The notes beneath the pieces were generated by a model. It ran no database searches. It worked only from the letters and a program-made list of their open reading frames with translations, and was not told the origin of the DNA. 64,000 nucleotides of DNA from Pelodera strongyloides (Eukaryota; Nematoda; Chromadorea; Rhabditida; Rhabditidae). The DNA is taken from the NCBI GenBank assembly GCA_036852015.1, contig JAANDG010000068.1, positions 238,501-302,500 of the forward strand, in the 5' to 3' direction. Shown in pieces: positions 60,933 through 64,000 of the stretch; the stretch's first letter is position 1; each line of letters starts with the position of its first letter. The position numbers and the translations under genes are program-made.

Positions 60933-63108
60933 AGCAGAGAAGATAGAGGTGGCAGGTGGGAAGAGAAGATAGAGATGGCAGGTAACCTTGGAAGAGTCTG
61001 CATCTGCAGGTCTGCTGCACCAATCTTCCTTTTTTGAAACCATAGTGATAGATTCTAAGTGTTTTCAAAAATTTGCCGTTGCCACGTTAATTAGGGGTTA
61101 TAGAAATTTTCCAACAAACCCTGCCCCGATGAAACGTGAATGTTTGCGAACTGTTACTAAGAAGACACAACGGAATTCAAAAAAAAGAAGATGCTCAAAA
61201 TTGACTTCATTTACTTCATTAACCAGCCGTAAGCTACGCTACGATCAACAATTTTTTCGACAAAAAAAGCAACTTCCACGCAAAACGAAGCTTCTCATAG
61301 TACCTTAATGATACCGAAAGAAAACGGTTCACTTAAAACCCCCGAGTCACTGATCGAACAAAAAATACTCCCCACACTTCTCTTTTTTATCACAATTTGA
61401 ATTCGCTCGTCGAGACGACAACGACAAACATTGAAGAAGTGAAGAAGGACTGTTGAGACAAGACTGATGCCCTCCTAACAAACATCCACAGGAATAACAC
61501 CGAGCCACCGAGAGAAAAACAACCACTAATGTGAACATATCAAACGGAGGTGTGTGGATCCCAAAACTCATTTAAAGTGAAATACCGCCGGTTTTCAGGC
61601 GGTTTTTGAAACGCATCGTGGACGTGGACAACTGAATTCTTACTTATTTATGCTAATTTGCTCGAATTTAGCTCTATTTTGTATTCTAATTTATGTTCAT
61701 TTGCATACTCTGCATAAGAACGCTGGTCAATTCTATGTGTTTCAAAAACCGGCCGGTATTTTGCTTTAATATAAAAAAACCCGGACTCACTTTGAATGAA
61801 TACAATGTATACCCATTAGCTAACATTACCCCCAATAATCCCACAAACATTCACAGTCAAGATCACCAAGTGTCTACTTCATAACCCTGACGTCTGTTCA
61901 TATTGAAAAAAGTTCTCAAAAAATTGCAAAGGGACGGACAGCCAGTCGGGTCCATTTGCGATCAGCTGACTGCTAGTGTCTACTTCTCTTCAAATGACCC
62001 GCTCCATCACTTGGTGTCTAACCGCAAAATTGGCATTGGACTACACAGACAGCGGCAACACGAGGTCTCTCTCTCTCACGATACATTTGCATTATACGAA
62101 TCTTCTTCTTCAAAAAAAAGAGACCACGTGATCAGACATTACTCTGGTACTAAAAGACACTTTGGCAGAGAAGAGATAAACCTAGAGTCGGAGAAGACAA
62201 CGACAACGACAACCTAGATGGGAATTCTAAATTCATCCGAATCCACGGCTACAACATTGCAAAAATTGCAAAACCAGTTGAGGAATCAAAAAAAGCATCT
62301 AGAATTCGAGCATATAGAACCGTTGAAACATCAATACACCAATAAAGGATCGGCAATGAGTTTGAAACCAATAACTGAATCAATAAAACAATGAGACAAG
62401 GAGTAAAAACTAAAAACTGACACAAACATCTGACAAAAACATCGACGATCAATAATAATACTATTAACAAATAGTAATGCTAATAAATTAACATAAAAAA
62501 TACTTACATATGTCAAATCGATTGCATCACAGTCCACTTCTTCAATTCCAACGGATCCGAGGGTGTAATTTGACTCTTCTCGATAAGTGAACTAGACAAT
62601 TAGCACAATTACTTACTGTACAACTTGAAAATAGTACAATTAGAAAACATGAACTTAATAGAAATCGAAGTTACCGAAGAGGCATTAACACGTATCATCC
62701 TAATCTAACAGGAAGTTTTATTCCGTTTCCCATCTATTACTCGTTTTTAGCGCATTTCCCTGAGATACTTCTCGTAGCACCCACTGTCATATGTGGCAGC
62801 AGCTTCATTCATTTTCCGTTTTATCTGTCAGAAGTAGAAGTCAATCGTGTTTTTAAGTAATTAAGAAAGAAGTTAAAACTTAATTCCCTCCCAAATGCCC
62901 ACCTTTCCAACGGTCCGATGTAACAACAAAGAGTGGTAGAAGCATGCGAGCGCATCTTTTACTTGACGCAGCTCCAAACTCTAAACAATCAATACTTTAA
63001 TAAATTCCCTCAATTTTGAATAGGACAGCTCCAAACACCCTACTCCTTTCAACAAAATAAATCGATAAACCAACTTACCAAACGGTACTTATTATGTCGC
63101 GCATTCAT
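52541..63108 (-). CDS. ATG101: ATG101, autophagy initiation HORMA protein
   Basis: Subunit of the ULK1-ATG13-FIP200 initiation complex; a HORMA protein that stabilises ATG13 and recruits downstream factors. Complete: 8 exons, 240 aa (human 218), all phases join: 63079-63108 (MNARHNKYRL), 62903-62980 (RQVKDALACFYHSLLLHRTV), 62508-62591 (YTLGSVGIEEVDCDAIDLTY; human [20 protein letters not shown]), 54518-54656 (VRVNSGELSACIEEEVCAFY), 54083-54214 (LDVEFFQKRRRPWPLSEENV), 53111-53219 (NRPQYLPKMPTR), 52767-52852 (SELNNVFNSAFSDCQPYLFK; human [20 protein letters not shown]), 52541-52605 (VIKNTLAL-stop; human LIKDTLAL). The WF-finger region reads PWPLSEEN where human has RWPFSDEC, so the tryptophan is kept and the phenylalanine is leucine. 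Intron 3 is 7.85 kb and full of transposons. Confidence 0.95.
53355..53920. mobile_element. Inverted-repeat DNA element in ATG101 intron (566 bp)
   Basis: TIR AGCCCGTATTCTCGGGC at both ends (17 bp, exact, inverted), continuing with GCACGGAA/TTCCGTGC. ACT lies directly outside both ends (53352-53354, 53921-53923), a probable 3-bp target duplication. Interior repeats the theme CGGAA-N-TTCCG many times (for example ACACGTTCCGTTCCGCG, GCGGAACCAGTTCCGC). No coding frame recognised. Confidence 0.88.
54916..55018. repeat. Polypurine (GA-rich) tract
   Basis: About 100 bp almost purely of A and G on the plus strand, irregular GAGA/GGGAGA pattern; a low-complexity tract in ATG101 intron 3. Confidence 0.9.
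55153..56216. mobile_element. Large inverted-repeat (foldback-type) element, 1.06 kb
   Basis: Arms of about 330 bp, nearly identical and inverted (55153-55480 and 55888-56216), starting AATTATTTTATCGTGAAAAA. A ~400-bp unrelated centre carries no convincing ORF. Each arm also holds two small perfect hairpins, GTCGG-TCTCTT-CCGAC and ATCGGCC-TTC-GGCCGAT (55350-55390 and mirrored near 55980-56020). No clear target duplication could be set. Confidence 0.9.
56648..56872. repeat. Tandem repeat, ~97-bp period
   Basis: Blocks of AAAAACTACTAACCTATCCT-ATACCCC-TTATACGCTG followed by A-rich CTTCAAAAACT stretches repeat two to three times with small variations. Confidence 0.85.
57058..57463. mobile_element. 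Merlin-related non-autonomous element (406 bp)
   Basis: Right end complements GGCTCTATTGTATATTGTAT; left end TGTTCTATTTATTGTA is a diverged match, then both continue AATTACCGYCYCATGG. Subterminal tandem GGGACGG subrepeats (CATGGGACGGTTGG and variants) match those of the 41250-41955 element, as does the GGCTCTATT terminus. Outside are CGAACTTG and CGAACGAA, a decayed 8-bp duplication sharing CGAAC. No transposase fragment seen. Confidence 0.8.
57484..57534 (-). other. tRNA-like fragment (A box only)
   Basis: The minus strand contains AGCTGAATGGCGCAACTGGT followed by AGAGCAGAAGGATTGT, a good D-arm/A-box match (TGGCGCAACTGG). No proper T-arm follows; the Merlin-like element at 57058-57463 begins where one would be expected. 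Likely a broken tRNA pseudogene or SINE head. Confidence 0.4.
57776..57839 (-). mobile_element. tRNA-derived SINE head
   Basis: Minus strand reads GCCTTGTAGTACATTGGCAA, then AGCGTTTGGCTACAGAGCTG and GAGGTCGTGCGTTCGGTTTC. A box TAGTACATTGG fits TRGYNNANNGG; the B-box region GCGTTCGGTTTC is degenerate. It does not close to a functional tRNA cloverleaf as read by eye, so a SINE or tRNA pseudogene is more likely. Confidence 0.55.
60904..60931. repeat. GA microsatellite
   Basis: (GA)n run of about 28 bp followed by GA-rich imperfect sequence to 60975. Confidence 0.95.
61576..61765. mobile_element. TTAA-flanked MITE in ATG101 intron (190 bp)
   Basis: TTAA at 61572-61575 and 61766-61769. Ends AGTGAAATACCGCCGG...TTTTTGAAACGCAT and, at right, GTGTTTCAAAAACCGGCCGG-TATTTTGCT; same family as 4819-4990. 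The left arm carries an extra inserted CGGTTTTCAGG near the terminus. Confidence 0.88.
62717..62722 (-). promoter_or_regulatory. Polyadenylation signal AATAAA
   Basis: Minus-strand AATAAA about 25 bases downstream of the stop codon of the 62747-62824 exon, at the usual distance for a short 3'UTR. Confidence 0.4.
62747..62824 (-). CDS. Possible alternative terminal exon inside ATG101
   Basis: In ATG101 intron 2, a minus-strand segment preceded by TGACAG acceptor encodes IKRKMNEAAATYDSGCYEKY-LREMR then TAA, in phase 0 like the upstream ATG101 exon donor. An AATAAA polyadenylation signal (plus 62717-62722) lies about 25 bases after the stop. It could be an alternative last exon giving a truncated ATG101 of about 61 aa, or the last exon of an unrelated gene whose other exons I cannot see. 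Confidence 0.4.
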   Translation of the reverse strand: MKRKMNEAAATYDSGCYEKYLREMR

Positions 63109-64000
63109 ATAAAACGACCCGTGTTAAGAAATTAGCGACAAACTGCTCGAGTATTTGCGGCGAGAGAGGGTGGAGAGAACAGAAAGCGGAGTGTTCTGAA
63201 AAGAACTGTATTAATGGAATACAGTACCAGTGAAATAGAGAAAAGTCAGAGGTCGAGAGCAGAGCGGTAGCAAAATCCTTTGAATTTGACGGAGAGGGAG
63301 AGAAAAGAAAGGGATATCGAAATTTTGCGAGAAAACCCGATCAGTCAATATTGAAATTGAACCACAAGAAAGAAATTCAGAAAACTACTACGGTTTACGG
63401 AAAGAAATAACAGTTTTTGAGATTATTAGTAAAACCGCCTGTAGCCCTGCAGTCGAATGCCTAAGTGACCGTGACTACGACTACGCATATAGCACACAAG
63501 CCTATATGATATTAAATCAACATTAATAATAAGAACTGGTCTTTGGGCTCATTTCAGTTGTTTGGCTACTACCATTTTCCAACCACTACACTAATGATAA
63601 CAGGTTGTTGACTTTCCGCTGCTCTAAATAAAGAAAACTTGTTTATACTCGATGTGCACGTGCACTGCCGTACACAATATTGTTGAACGAACGAAAACAC
63701 GAAGGCGCACGAATACTGCTCGGCCAAACGAGGAATAGTAATCAATGACATTCAAAAAGTAGAAGAGAAACCCAGTACACATTTTATACCTTCAACACAA
63801 CTGGAAGTGAAAGGCAATGCGGTCAAAAACATAGATAAGATCCAGGAAGCAGCAAGTGATGAAATTCCGCATCACTATAAACACAAAGGTACGGAACACA
63901 ATTTAAAACCCAGCACAGCCCACAAAGAACGCTGGCTCTGAGATGTAACGGAACCTAATAAGATCCGTGTAGTGGTGTAGTGCCCCAAGAATTACCCAAT
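63109..64000. other. ATG101 upstream region
   Basis: About 890 bp upstream of the ATG101 start, expected to hold its promoter and 5'UTR. No exon, repeat or RNA gene recognised. Confidence 0.5.

Larger units (their letters stand above)
54657..62507. other. ATG101 intron 3, transposon-rich
   Basis: 7.85-kb intron between codon-phase-0 exons. Holds a polypurine tract, the large inverted-repeat element 55153-56216, a ~97-bp tandem repeat, a Merlin-like element, two tRNA-like segments, a GA microsatellite and a TTAA MITE, listed separately. Open frames inside (such as 58004-58423, lysine-rich) show no family features. Confidence 0.8.

Overview
The window comes from an intron-rich eukaryote, almost certainly a bilaterian animal. 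Coding exons are 40-190 bp with GT-AG introns, and the recognisable genes include LRIG (LRR+Ig receptor), TMEM185, DPH4/DNAJC24, RABL3, QNG1, a VAMP8-like R-SNARE and ATG101. No bacterial-style gene organisation is visible. Non-coding DNA is AT-rich and full of small inverted-repeat transposons. I cannot name the phylum; all identifications were made by reading exons and comparing with remembered family sequences, without database searches.

Layout: (1) 1-9014, 3' part of a plus-strand LRIG gene: LRRs, LRR C-cap, three Ig domains, TM segment, very short tail. (2) 9836-13141, complete TMEM185 (357 aa, 11 exons). (3) 13142-14885, spacer holding a tRNA-derived SINE bracketed by GATCGGGG palindromes. 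(4) 14928-16165, DPH4-type J protein. (5) 16407-38157, RABL3, whose fifth intron (18424-37308, 18.9 kb) is almost wholly a ~61-bp minisatellite of roughly 300 units, with a ~181-bp higher-order period, a TTAA-inserted MITE and internal multi-kb duplications. (6) 38788-42630, minus strand, complete QNG1 (340 aa, 10 exons), with a Merlin-type DNA transposon copy (8-bp target duplication) in intron 2. (7) 44189-45004, minus, VAMP8-like SNARE. (8) 45325-46607, minus, tentative small membrane protein; an unknown plus ORF lies just upstream at 46810. (9) 48877-50507, minus, unrecognised multi-exon gene with consistent splice phases. (10) 52541-63108, minus, complete ATG101 (240 aa, 8 exons) with a 7.85-kb transposon-filled intron.

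The genes are housekeeping or membrane-trafficking genes with no evident operon logic; LRIG-TMEM185-DPH4-RABL3 run on plus, and the rest mostly on minus, converging at 38.2-38.8 kb. The strongest unusual content is repetitive: the RABL3 intronic minisatellite; a family of TTAA-flanked MITEs with AGSG termini found in four introns or flanks; Merlin-related elements with tandem GGGACGG subrepeats; a 1.06-kb element with ~330-bp inverted arms; and several other palindromic MITEs. A possible alternative terminal exon with its own AATAAA lies inside ATG101.
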